64,000 nucleotides of DNA from Labilibacter sediminis (GTDB taxonomy: Bacteria > Bacteroidota > Bacteroidia > Bacteroidales > Marinilabiliaceae): the NCBI RefSeq assembly GCF_005877885.1, contig NZ_VCHY01000018.1, forward strand, positions 1 to 64,000. The letters run 5' to 3'. The translations under genes and the position numbers were made by a program. Numbering within the stretch: the stretch's first letter is position 1; every line of letters begins with the position of its first letter. Below the pieces are notes generated by a model. The model did not search any database and was not told the origin of the DNA. It saw only the letters and a list, made by a program, of their open reading frames with translations. Below, one piece after another: positions 43,272 to 51,522 of the stretch.

Positions 43272-44175
43272 GATTTATTACGATTTTATTACCTTTTATC
43301 TCGTAACGTAAATTAACAGGAATGGTTATAGATTCCAGCGCAATTTTCAAATTACTATTAGTAAAGCTCCCTGTAAATAACTGATTTAAATCAACATTAT
43401 TAAATTCAACCTTAACTTTATATTGTCTCTCCAGTTCTTTAAATACAAAGCTGATTGGCGTACTATTAAAACTACTTTCTCCTTTTATCCAATCCGGCTC
43501 CTTTTTATTTGAGACTATGAAGTTATCATCAATTCCATTTATTATTCTAAAAGCAGCCCCCGCTTTTAGTATACGAGTCATACTACCGGAAACAACCTTG
43601 ACTGAGCCGGAATAACAAATAACTTCATAATAATTATCCCTATCCTTCACTCCAAACTGAGTTCCCAATACAGTAACTGTCCCTTGTGGTGTTATTACGT
43701 TAAAACTTTCCCCCTTTTTAACCATAAAAAAAGCTTCTCCACTCAATTCAACATCTCTTCCTTTTTCCCATCCCTTTTCTGAAAAACGAATTTTGGATGC
43801 AGCATTTAGTATAAGCGATGATGAATCAGGTAAAAAGATTTCACCTTGTTCAGCGACCCATCCTTGCTTTTCCGAAGGAGAGTTGAAATTTGTATAAGTA
43901 AAATAGCCAATTGTTAAAGCAATAATAAAAATAGCTGCTATCCTTAATACAGGCCTAACTTTCTCATACAAAGAGATGCTTCTTCTATTGTAAGATAAAT
44001 TATCGGATAGTATGTTGTATTCTTTTTCAACATCATACTCCGGAGCTTTGAAGGAGTTAACCGCCTTCAATAGCTTATCTATCTTTCCAAACTCCTCACT
44101 GCTCTCAAATTCTGCTCTTTCCGAATCAGAAAGCTCCCCGGATAGCCACCTTTTTATTTTATCTTCATTTGTCAT
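43258..44175 (-). CDS. FecR-type anti-sigma factor
   Basis: A 305-residue FecR-family regulator: a cytoplasmic N-terminal segment (DKIKRWLSGELSDSERAEF), one membrane helix (about 77-95), and periplasmic FecR (about 105-205) and DUF4974 (about 235-303) domains. It holds the sigma factor inactive until the STN domain of the receptor makes contact. Its position between sigma gene and receptor, and the overlap with the receptor gene, are typical of cell-surface signalling operons. Confidence 0.9.
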   Translation of the reverse strand: MTNEDKIKRWLSGELSDSERAEFESSEEFGKIDKLLKAVNSFKAPEYDVEKEYNILSDNLSYNRRSISLYEKVRPVLRIAAIFIIALTIGYFTYTNFNSPSEKQGWVAEQGEIFLPDSSSLILNAASKIRFSEKGWEKGRDVELSGEAFFMVKKGESFNVITPQGTVTVLGTQFGVKDRDNYYEVICYSGSVKVVSGSMTRILKAGAAFRIINGIDDNFIVSNKKEPDWIKGESSFNSTPISFVFKELERQYKVKVEFNNVDLNQLFTGSFTNSNLKIALESITIPVNLRYEIKGNKIVINLEDR

Positions 44176-44233
44176 TTTTCGATAATCTAGTTATATAACA
44201 GATGAGTGTTTCAAATTCCTACCTGAATTACTA

Positions 44234-44761
44234 TCAAATTTTATTTATCTCAACTTTTTCTCTTAAAATTTTAAGTGCAGTATAAATGCGCTTTTCAACA
44301 GCTTTTCTTGAAATACCTAACATATCGGCTATTTCCTGATGTTTTTTCCCTTCAATACGGTTCAGCAAAAACGTTACCCTTTGTTCTTCAGATAAGTCTT
44401 CGATAGCCTTTTTCAATCTGTCGTGGTATTCCTTTTCTTCTAATAAAAACTCAGGCGATTCAGATGTATAATTCTTAGGTTTTTGAATAGTATAATTTAA
44501 AACAGTCTTTTTTCTCGACAGAGAATTAAGCATTTCGTTATTTGCTACAGTATATAAAAATGACTTTGCTTTTTCCGGTAATACATTTTTACAATTTCTC
44601 CAAAGTTTTTCAAAGGCTGCCTGAACAATATCCTGAGGATTATTTTCTTCTCCATATTTATAGTATAAAAAATCATGTAAATCTTTTGACAAGGATGTAA
44701 ATAAGTGGTTAAAAACCCTTTCCTTACAAACATTACCCTCGTTATTTTCACATTTTGTCAT
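44234..44761 (-). CDS. FecI-type ECF sigma factor
   Basis: A 175-residue ECF sigma factor of the Bacteroidota FecI-like group: region 2 at about 25-90 (NPQDIVQAAFEKLWRNCKNVLPEKAKSFLYTVANNEML) and region 4 at about 115-170 (LSEEQRVTFLLNRIEGKKHQEIADMLGISRKAVEKRI). The open frame extends to 44842, but ATG 44761 gives the normal N-terminus. It is the first gene of the sigma/anti-sigma/receptor operon, is divergent from a PAS histidine kinase gene, and should direct transcription of the receptor. Confidence 0.9.
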   Translation of the reverse strand: MTKCENNEGNVCKERVFNHLFTSLSKDLHDFLYYKYGEENNPQDIVQAAFEKLWRNCKNVLPEKAKSFLYTVANNEMLNSLSRKKTVLNYTIQKPKNYTSESPEFLLEEKEYHDRLKKAIEDLSEEQRVTFLLNRIEGKKHQEIADMLGISRKAVEKRIYTALKILREKVEINKI

Positions 44762-44923
44762 GTTGTGTTGTTTTATTCCACTGCAAAAATGAATTAAAAT
44801 TTGAAAAAAAATAATAATCCGGTAGGAGAAAATCAAAGTCATCTGTTTAATTTTTATTATGTATTTATTGAATAGTACAATTGCTATTATGCTGGAACTA
44901 TTTGATATTGTATGAGAAAATAG

Positions 44924-45997
44924 ATGATGCAGAATAGAATTAACGATAACATTGTTGGTGAGAAAAAAGTAAAGCTAATCTCCATATCTGATATAGGCTT
45001 TATTAAAACAGATATAAATGGTGGTATTATTGAAATCAATAATATCTCTTGTATTCAAACAGGATATGAATATAAAGAGTTAATAGAAATGAATATATCG
45101 GATTTCATTACTGATATTCAAAAAGAAGAAATTACATCTTTTATTAAAAGGATGTATGAGGAAAGAGGGTACAAATTCGAATTAAGTTATTTAAATAAGA
45201 AAGGCGATATACTACCTGTTACACTAACAGCAACAAAAAAAGGGAGATATATTTATAACAACATATCTACAAGTACGACAGAAAAAAACATTCAAAAAGA
45301 CCTTTTGCAAAATAGCACGGAGAAATATTTCTTTTTACCTAACATTAGCCATGAGCTCCGAACTCCAATGAACGCAATAGTTAATTTTGGGAACATGTTA
45401 AATGATAAATCATTTAATAATAATGAAAAAAAGGAGTTTATTTCAATTATTAATAATAATTGCTCTCATTTATTAAACACGGTGGATAACCTGGCTTACT
45501 ATAGCATGGTACGAAACAATGAGCTGATTCCTGAAAAAGTAAATTTCAATTTGAATAAATTAATAATTGACTTATATGATGAACATAAAGTAGATGCTAA
45601 AAAAAAGAGAATAAAATTAAAGATTAACATGTTTGAGATTAATCCAGATTCAACGATTACAACAGACTACAAAATTTTAAAAAAGACTATCTCGTGTATT
45701 GTTGATAATGCAATAAAGTTTACAGAACATGGAGATATCGAATTAGTTTGTATGCTAGAAGAATCACTTGTTAATTTTTGGATAGTAGATAAAGGAATAG
45801 GAATACCTAAAGAAAAGCAAGCTCTTATATTTAAAGAATTTAAACAGATAGATGAATCTTTAACCAGAGCATATGGTGGTATGGGAATTGGATTAACCTT
45901 AGCTTGCTCCTTTATTAAACTGCTGAACGGGAAATACAAACTTACCAGTAGTCGCAATGAAGGAACGACCTTTTATATTCAAATTCCTATTGTTTAG
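44924..45997 (+). CDS. Soluble PAS domain histidine kinase
   Basis: A 357-residue sensor histidine kinase without membrane segments. A PAS domain (about 18-115) is followed by the dimerisation helix with ISHELRTPMN (phosphoacceptor H143), the N-box NAIKFTEHG and the G boxes DKGIGIP and GGMGIGLTLA. It therefore senses a cytoplasmic signal. No response regulator is encoded next to it, so its partner lies elsewhere. Divergent from the FecI-type operon, which it could influence; this is only positional evidence. Confidence 0.87.
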   Translation: MMQNRINDNIVGEKKVKLISISDIGFIKTDINGGIIEINNISCIQTGYEYKELIEMNISDFITDIQKEEITSFIKRMYEERGYKFELSYLNKKGDILPVTLTATKKGRYIYNNISTSTTEKNIQKDLLQNSTEKYFFLPNISHELRTPMNAIVNFGNMLNDKSFNNNEKKEFISIINNNCSHLLNTVDNLAYYSMVRNNELIPEKVNFNLNKLIIDLYDEHKVDAKKKRIKLKINMFEINPDSTITTDYKILKKTISCIVDNAIKFTEHGDIELVCMLEESLVNFWIVDKGIGIPKEKQALIFKEFKQIDESLTRAYGGMGIGLTLACSFIKLLNGKYKLTSSRNEGTTFYIQIPIV

Positions 45998-46039
45998 CTA
46001 TTTCTACCGAATAGAAGTGTTAATGTAAGAATTAAAATT

Positions 46040-46183
46040 ATGAAATTGAAAATTCCCGAAAATGTAAAAAATCCATTAATCTATCTATTGATAATTCTTT
46101 TCATCTGTTTAAAATTTGTTTTTAGTTGCCAGATGGAACTCTCAAAAGAATTTAATCATCCTAGTGTGTGTGAATTTAGATAA
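46040..46183 (+). pseudogene. Short frame running into a repeat, possible gene remnant
   Basis: A 47-codon frame starts MKLKIPENVKNPLIYLLIILF, one good membrane or signal helix, and after FVFSC runs directly into repeat copy 4, which supplies the last ~18 codons and the stop. It looks like the 5' end of a lipoprotein or membrane protein gene cut by the repeat. No continuation was found on the far side. Confidence 0.3.
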
Positions 46184-46206
46184 TTAAATTCTCATGTTCG
46201 TTTCAT
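46125..46206 (-). repeat. Start-codon-linked hairpin repeat, copy 4
   Basis: Read on the minus strand: ATGAAACGAACATGAG, stem GAATTTAATTATC, loop with ACACACACTAG, stem GATGATTAAATTC, then GAGTTCCATCTGGC. It pairs as copy 3 does, with two base pairs changed on both sides. It lies antisense between the histidine kinase and the surface operon. Confidence 0.75.
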
Positions 46207-46352
46207 GATACTTGGAACAATAATAAATGAGACTATTCAGGAGAAAGGAAATGAAGTTATATCAACATTTAAATTGAAAAAAGAATCAATAATCAGGTAG
46301 GAGTTTTTAATATTGATCTGTTTTATTACCAGAAAAGGAAATTAATATATAG

Positions 46353-47429
46353 ATGAAAAAACTGATAAAAATATTACATGCTTTTGTAGCTATAATTTTT
46401 ATGCTACAATTTATCAGTTGTCAAAAAGAATACATTGATATCGTTGAACCTGATAAAAACGTTACGATCAGTGCTGATGACAATATTGCCGATTTAATCT
46501 TAAAGGTGTCTCTAAAAGATGGCTCTTACGATAATATAATAGATAAATGCAGCGAGATTAGTATTAACTACCCGTACGCTATACATATAGATGATGAACT
46601 TCTATACATCAACTCAATAGATGAAATAGAAACCATTAAGTATAATTACTATCAATACCTGGATGATATTGAAATATCATATCCTGTTACTATTTCGTTT
46701 AGCAATTATTCGAAGATGTTGCTGTTAAATGAAGATCAGCTTGAAGAAATACAGGAACAATATCACTCAACTTTTACCGATGATGATATTGAATGCATAG
46801 ATTTTGTTTATCCCATTGAGTTATCCGTATATAATAATGTAAAAGAAAGCATAGATGTGAGCATTGTCAACAATGATTATGAGATGTACAATGTTTTTGA
46901 CAATATAAATAGCTTACTTGTTGATATAAGCTTTCCGATAGAACTAAAATTATCAAGCGGTCAAATCGTAAGCGTCTCTAATAACAATCAACTCGAAGAT
47001 GAAATAACAAAAGTTAATGACGTGTGTGATGAAGATGACGAAACGGAGTTTGACGATGATGATTATCCATACGAAGAACTTATCATTCAGAACACATGGC
47101 AGGTACTTTCATATAATGATGCAAACAATAATACGTCTCATTTTTCTTCTTATATACTAAGCTTTAATCAGGATAATACTATTCAGGTTACTTCAGATAA
47201 AGGCACTTTTAAAGGTACATGGGAACTTAATGTTAAAGCACAATCTCTTAAAATAGAATTCGAAACGGATGATCCTCCTTTATCCTTGCTAAATGAGAAT
47301 TGGAAAATTGTAAATAGCAATTTGATAATTATTGAATTAATTACAGAAAAAGATATTAAAGGATTTAACAAAAAGCTTATCCTTCAAAATTTAAATAAAA
47401 AACAAAAATTACTTGGGGACAAATTTTAA
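46353..47429 (+). CDS. Large lipoprotein of unknown function
   Basis: A 358-residue lipoprotein (lipobox ISC, C23). The middle ~200 residues contain repeated elements of the type SYPVTISFSN / VYPIELSVYN / SFPIELKLSS, suggesting a repeated beta-structure. A very acidic stretch (DEDDETEFDDDD, near 225-237) precedes a lipocalin-like C-terminal domain (IIQNTWQVLSYNDANNN to the end). It is the first gene of a plus-strand set of exported proteins; the next starts 12 bases later. Unknown function, probably on the cell surface. Confidence 0.7.
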   Translation: MKKLIKILHAFVAIIFMLQFISCQKEYIDIVEPDKNVTISADDNIADLILKVSLKDGSYDNIIDKCSEISINYPYAIHIDDELLYINSIDEIETIKYNYYQYLDDIEISYPVTISFSNYSKMLLLNEDQLEEIQEQYHSTFTDDDIECIDFVYPIELSVYNNVKESIDVSIVNNDYEMYNVFDNINSLLVDISFPIELKLSSGQIVSVSNNNQLEDEITKVNDVCDEDDETEFDDDDYPYEELIIQNTWQVLSYNDANNNTSHFSSYILSFNQDNTIQVTSDKGTFKGTWELNVKAQSLKIEFETDDPPLSLLNENWKIVNSNLIIIELITEKDIKGFNKKLILQNLNKKQKLLGDKF

Positions 47430-47441
47430 ATTTTAACAATT

Positions 47442-48308
47442 ATGAAAAAACTGAATTTTAGAACATTACTAGTAGCAGCATTATTGATTATTGGAGTATC
47501 AATTGTAAGTTGTGATAAGGATAATGTTTCAGGATCTGGGAAATTAAAGATTCAATTAACAGACGCACCATTCCCAACAGATCTAGTATCTGAAGCTAAT
47601 GTAACAATTAGTAAAATCGACATAAGGAAAAGTGGAGATGCTGAAGGTAATCCATTCATTACTTTATCAGAAGAAGAAATGAGTTTTAACTTATTAGATC
47701 TTACAAATGGTGTTACGGCCAGCCTGGTAGATTTAGAAATTGAAGCTGGTTCTTATGACTTAGTTAGACTTTATGTTTCAGAGGCAAGCATAGTCTTAAA
47801 AGATGGGACTGAATTTGACCTTAAAGTTCCGAGTGGAGCTCAAACCGGTATTAAAATCTTTATTAATCCATCTATTGATGTAGTTGGCGGATTAACTGCA
47901 GAGTTATTACTAGACTTTAATGTGGCCAAGTCGTTCGTTGCTCAAGGCGATATCAATTCTCCGGAAGGCATCAACGCTTTTAACTTTACGCCTGTAATCA
48001 AAGCATCTAACTTGTCAACAGCAGGTCGTTTAACAGGAACAGTAACTGATGCTGAAACTGCTGCTGAAACTGCTGCTATTGATGGTGCTCAGGTATCTAT
48101 TATTGCTGCTGACACTGTTTATACTACCACTTTCTCTGATATAAACGGAGCATATGCCATTATAGGTGTTGATGCTGGTACTTACACTGTAGAATTTGCA
48201 AAAGAAGGTTTTGAAACAGCTACAATCGAAGAAGTAAGCATTATTGCTGCTAACGAAACAACTCAGGATGCGCAGCTGACTGCAATAGTAGAAGAAGTTG
48301 TAGAATAA
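47442..48308 (+). CDS. DUF4382 lipoprotein with carboxypeptidase-regulatory-like domain
   Basis: A 288-residue lipoprotein (lipobox VSC, C24). A DUF4382 domain (about 30-185; KLKIQLTDAPFPTDLVSEANVTISKIDI) is followed by a carboxypeptidase-regulatory-like domain (about 193-280; GRLTGTVTDAE...GTYTVEFAKEGFE). DUF4382 proteins are surface or periplasmic proteins of unknown role. It is co-directional and 12 bases from the preceding lipoprotein gene, so they are co-transcribed. A terminator follows. Confidence 0.82.
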   Translation: MKKLNFRTLLVAALLIIGVSIVSCDKDNVSGSGKLKIQLTDAPFPTDLVSEANVTISKIDIRKSGDAEGNPFITLSEEEMSFNLLDLTNGVTASLVDLEIEAGSYDLVRLYVSEASIVLKDGTEFDLKVPSGAQTGIKIFINPSIDVVGGLTAELLLDFNVAKSFVAQGDINSPEGINAFNFTPVIKASNLSTAGRLTGTVTDAETAAETAAIDGAQVSIIAADTVYTTTFSDINGAYAIIGVDAGTYTVEFAKEGFETATIEEVSIIAANETTQDAQLTAIVEEVVE

Positions 48309-48320
48309 CAATAACTTATT

Positions 48321-48362
48321 AAAAAAAAAGCTCATGCAGTTTTGACATGGGCTTTTTTTTAC
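48321..48362 (+). terminator. Rho-independent terminator
   Basis: AAAAGCTCATG (ending 48335) pairs with CATGGGCTTTT (from 48346) with one G-T pair, and a T-run follows. It may reduce rather than abolish transcription into the next genes. Confidence 0.8.
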
Positions 48363-48413
48363 CTCAATTTCATGGTTGAGGTGCATTAAAAGTATAAACT
48401 AAATCAATAATTT

Positions 48414-48926
48414 ATGCAAAAAACTATCACAAAAAACCGGCTCATTATCGGAGCTGTGTTTGTAATGCTGTTTTGCTTAGCCCATAAAACTTCCGCCCAA
48501 AGTATTGCGCGGCAAAGCATAACAAGTTATGGCGCAACTAAAACGGTAGGAAATAGCTCAATTTCGCAAACCGTTGGACAGCCATATAGCACTAAAGCAT
48601 CAAATGGTAATACTGTAATGCAGGGTTTTCAACAATCGCTTAGCATTAAAATAGAAAAGGTAACTCCGGAACCTATTGAAGAATTAGAAATCAGGGTATA
48701 TCCAAATCCTGCTAATTATTCCATTTTTATTGAAACTGTGGATGTTATTGAAGGAGGCTCGGTAATGATTACAAATGCACAGGGTAATGTAATTTACCAA
48801 CAAAGACTTCCTGAAAATATCAAACACGAGCTAAACTGTAGTGCCTGGTCACCTGGCATTTATATTCTAAAAGTTTACAATTCAAGTAACAAACAAACCA
48901 TAAAAAAAATAGTCATTTCTAAATAA
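48414..48926 (+). CDS. T9SS type A sorting-domain protein
   Basis: A 170-residue exported protein. A signal peptide (about 1-29, ending SAQ) is followed by a short region (SIARQSITSYGATKTVGNSSISQTVGQPY), common in small Bacteroidota T9SS cargo, and a type A sorting domain (IRVYPNPANYSIFIET to the C-terminal IVISK). It should cross the outer membrane by the type IX system. It lies 7 bases before a beta-barrel gene. The short mature part suggests a structural or adaptor role. Confidence 0.82.
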   Translation: MQKTITKNRLIIGAVFVMLFCLAHKTSAQSIARQSITSYGATKTVGNSSISQTVGQPYSTKASNGNTVMQGFQQSLSIKIEKVTPEPIEELEIRVYPNPANYSIFIETVDVIEGGSVMITNAQGNVIYQQRLPENIKHELNCSAWSPGIYILKVYNSSNKQTIKKIVISK

Positions 48927-48933
48927 TTGCAAA

Positions 48934-49557
48934 ATGATAAAAAATATACTCTTAACTCTTATTGCTTTTGTAACCATTAGTACTTATGCACAGGAGCAAA
49001 GCCTTACCATTGAAGCTTCTCAATTGGTTAGTACTTTTAGTTTTATTGACAGCAATAACGACAAGCAAAACAAAGATTACCAGTCTGTTTTAACCGGATC
49101 TTATGGTGTAGGTTATCGGCATATATTAAATAACAATATCATCTTAAAAGGGGGCTTAGGTAAACGTACCGGAGGCGCAAACTATGTATATGATGAAATG
49201 AATTATTCATGGCGCCTGGAATATGCTGATATTAAATTAGGAGCCGGCTATATGCACGACATGGGAAGGTTTAGCCCATATATTGTAGCCAATGGTTATT
49301 ATGCAATGCTAATCCGCGGAACACAAATACTAAATAACGAGGAATTTAACATTACAGAGTCAGGTATTCTGGAAAATAATGACATTGGTATTATAGGTAA
49401 TATTGGCGTTAATTTTAAAATGTCAGATTATATATCGGCTTATGTAGAAGGACAATACTTACAAGGATTAAACAATGTAGAGAAGGAATCGAGCCAAACA
49501 GCTAAAAACAAAAGCTATGGTGTAACGCTTGGACTTTCATTTAATATCACAAAGTAA
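48934..49557 (+). CDS. Outer-membrane beta-barrel protein
   Basis: A 207-residue protein with a signal peptide (about 1-18) and alternating amphipathic strands typical of an eight- to ten-stranded outer-membrane barrel (YGVGYRHILNNNIILKGGLGK, SAYVEGQYLQGLNN), ending in a phenylalanine-containing strand (GLSFNITK). No enzyme motif. It follows the T9SS cargo gene by 7 bases, and a repeat unit separates it from the stalk-protein gene. Confidence 0.75.
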   Translation: MIKNILLTLIAFVTISTYAQEQSLTIEASQLVSTFSFIDSNNDKQNKDYQSVLTGSYGVGYRHILNNNIILKGGLGKRTGGANYVYDEMNYSWRLEYADIKLGAGYMHDMGRFSPYIVANGYYAMLIRGTQILNNEEFNITESGILENNDIGIIGNIGVNFKMSDYISAYVEGQYLQGLNNVEKESSQTAKNKSYGVTLGLSFNITK

Positions 49558-49586
49558 CAATAAGCATTTAAATAAAATTTAGACAC

Positions 49587-49676
49587 ATGAAACGAGCCAT
49601 GAGCAAATACTTCTCACACAGAAGTATGATTGATTTGGCGAGTTCCATGTGGCAATAAAAAGCAAAATATAAACAC
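49587..49676 (+). repeat. Start-codon-linked hairpin repeat, copy 5
   Basis: A 90-base unit from ATGAAACGAGCC to AATATAAACAC, ending exactly where the ATGAAA of the next gene begins. The stem ATACTTCT/AGAAGTAT is perfect with loop CACAC, and the outer pairing CATGAAAC/GTTCCATG closes it. It is almost identical to copy 2. In this copy the unit is also an open frame of 23 codons ending TAA at 49656-49658. Confidence 0.8.
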
Positions 49677-50951
49677 ATGAAAAGTTTAATATATATATTC
49701 ATTGCAGTTCTTCTGTATTCATTTCATACTATTTCTGCACAAAACATTGGTGATCTGGACGGCATATACTACCAGGCAGTTGCTCTTGATGATGAAACCC
49801 AGGAAATTGTTGGGGTAGACATTGAAGCCAAGCCGCTTTATAACAGGGAAATTGGTGTTCGTTTTACAATCTCTAAAGGCTTGGATGGAGATATTCAGTG
49901 GGAAGAAACCCATGTTACAACAACAGATAAATATGGTTTGTTTACCTTAACTATAGGGCAAGGTGATGTTAGCAGCACAGCCTACGCACGATTATTGGAT
50001 ATTCCATGGATTGATGCAGACCAGTTTTTAAAAGTAGAGATTTCAACAAAAAATGATGGTAACTATAAGATTGTAAGCAACCAGAAATTTATGGCTGTAC
50101 CTTATGCTTTTTATACCGATGACATTGCGGATGACGCCATCAGAACAGAAAAAATCTTAAATGAAGAAATTCTTGCTGAAGATATTAAGGAAGGTGCGGT
50201 TGAGACTTCCGAGATTCTGAATGAAACTATTCTGGCTGAGGATATCAATACTGACGCAGTAGAAACTTCCGAAATATTAAATGAAACTATCCTTGCTGAA
50301 GATATTAAAGAGGGGGCTGTAGAAACTTCTGAAATTTTAAATGAAACTATCCTTGCCGAAGATATAAGCACGGGTGCGGTTGAATCTGCGGAAATTTTAA
50401 ATGGAACTATTGTAAATGAAGACATCGCTAATACAACGATCGATTTAACTACCAAAGTTACCAATGTTTTGCCTGTGGCAAATGGAGGTACCGGACTTGA
50501 TGGTTCTGCTGCAAGTGACGGTCAAATTCTTATTGGAGATGGTATAACAAATGACTTCAAATTAGGTAATATTTCGGCTGGTGAAGGAATTGAAATTGCC
50601 AACTCACCCGGAGGTATTACAATAACATCTCCTCCTATTTCGACACAAACCAGCTCCGATGGTTCATTTGAAATACCGGTAGGAAGTAACGGAAGCATCG
50701 GTGCAGGAGAAGCCTGGTATTCTCCTAACAGTTTAAAAGTTTCTCCTCCGGCTGATAAACCTTTTGAAATGGGTGACATTTTCCTTGCTTCAGCAAACGT
50801 TGATTTAAAGGGGTGTATTTTATCTGTATATCTGCAAAGTATTGATGGAACTGATGGAAGAGCCAATGTTCAGGTAATATTATTTAATCCTCAAAACAAA
50901 ACTGTTACCTTGCAAACACCAGTTACCTTTAAATTCTTACTTGTTAAGTAA
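49677..50951 (+). CDS. Exported repeat protein with tail-fibre-like region
   Basis: A 424-residue exported protein (signal peptide about 1-21). An N-terminal globular region (22-150) is followed by about five copies of a 20-residue repeat, ETSEILNETILAEDIKEGAV, at about 155-255, encoded by a 60 bp DNA repeat. Next is LPVANGGTGLDGSAASDGQIL, a motif common in phage tail fibres and bacterial surface stalk proteins, and a C-terminal beta domain. The regular repeat suggests a fibrous or trimeric stalk. Its start codon lies at the edge of a repeat unit. Last gene of the surface set. Confidence 0.75.
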   Translation: MKSLIYIFIAVLLYSFHTISAQNIGDLDGIYYQAVALDDETQEIVGVDIEAKPLYNREIGVRFTISKGLDGDIQWEETHVTTTDKYGLFTLTIGQGDVSSTAYARLLDIPWIDADQFLKVEISTKNDGNYKIVSNQKFMAVPYAFYTDDIADDAIRTEKILNEEILAEDIKEGAVETSEILNETILAEDINTDAVETSEILNETILAEDIKEGAVETSEILNETILAEDISTGAVESAEILNGTIVNEDIANTTIDLTTKVTNVLPVANGGTGLDGSAASDGQILIGDGITNDFKLGNISAGEGIEIANSPGGITITSPPISTQTSSDGSFEIPVGSNGSIGAGEAWYSPNSLKVSPPADKPFEMGDIFLASANVDLKGCILSVYLQSIDGTDGRANVQVILFNPQNKTVTLQTPVTFKFLLVK

Positions 50952-50974
50952 TAACACTCAGTTATATAAAAACA

Positions 50975-51006
50975 ACCCGTTTACTTATGTAGACGGGTAT
51001 TTTTAT
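50975..51006 (+). terminator. Rho-independent terminator
   Basis: ACCCGTTTAC (50975-50984) pairs with GTAGACGGGT (50989-50998) with one mismatch, followed by ATTTTTAT. It ends the surface operon. Confidence 0.8.
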
Positions 51007-51072
51007 GCTTATAATAGAACTAACAGCTCTGAAATTTTAGTTCACAATTAATGTAAAAACATGTCTTCACTT

Positions 51073-51243
51073 AAACCGGATTATGTATTAGAATTTCGTC
51101 ATGAACATTGAAAGCTCAATAAAACAAGGCTTTACTGAAACGAGGCATAGCATCGTTCTGGTGAGTGGCAGTGAAGCAACAAAGTGTCTTGTTTTGAAGT
51201 GATTTCAATGTGTAATAGATTTTCTAATGAATATTTTGGGTTT
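51073..51243. repeat. Long-hairpin element, family A, copy 3
   Basis: The same 170 bp element as at 21305, sharing nearly unbroken stretches such as GGCATAGCATCGTTCTGGTG and CTTGTTTTGAAGTGATTTCA. The left end is AAACCGGATTATGTATTAGA; the right end has decayed to TTTCTAATGAATATTTTGGG. Confidence 0.8.
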
Positions 51244-51275
51244 ATACAAAAGGTTAAGTTTTTATGCACTAATTC

Positions 51276-51520
51276 ATTTAATTCCGCTGCTTTGTTTAGT
51301 CGTCCTTTCAGGACGATTACGCAACACCCATTGTCCTGAAAGGACATATCATCCTATCGATGGGATTTATCCCGTCGATTATACTAAAATCCATACATTC
51401 ATTTCACAACGGAATGAATTCCGTCGCTTTGTTAAGTCGTCCTTTCAGGACGATAACGCAACACCCCATTATTCTGGAAGAACTTATCAACTAATCAATA
51501 GGATTGATTTCTTCGATCGG
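51276..51520. repeat. REPIN-like elements left of the transposase
   Basis: About one and a half inverted REP pairs: TTCCGCTGC..GTCGTCCTTTCAGGACGAT, TGTCCTGAAAGGACATATCA with ATCGATGGGATTTATCCCGT, then a second CGTCCTTTCAGGACGAT arm and decayed remains up to 51520. The last bases touch the end of the transposase gene. Confidence 0.8.
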
Positions 51521-51522
51521 TT

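Noticed and set aside
48030-48386. Minus-strand serine/tyrosine-rich frame
   Set aside because: It is the mirror of the DUF4382 gene and its terminator; the low-complexity content comes from the alanine- and glutamate-rich codons on the other strand.
50139-50445. Regular 60 bp repeats suggesting a CRISPR array
   Set aside because: They lie within a coding frame, are tandem without unique spacers, and translate to a regular 20-residue unit.
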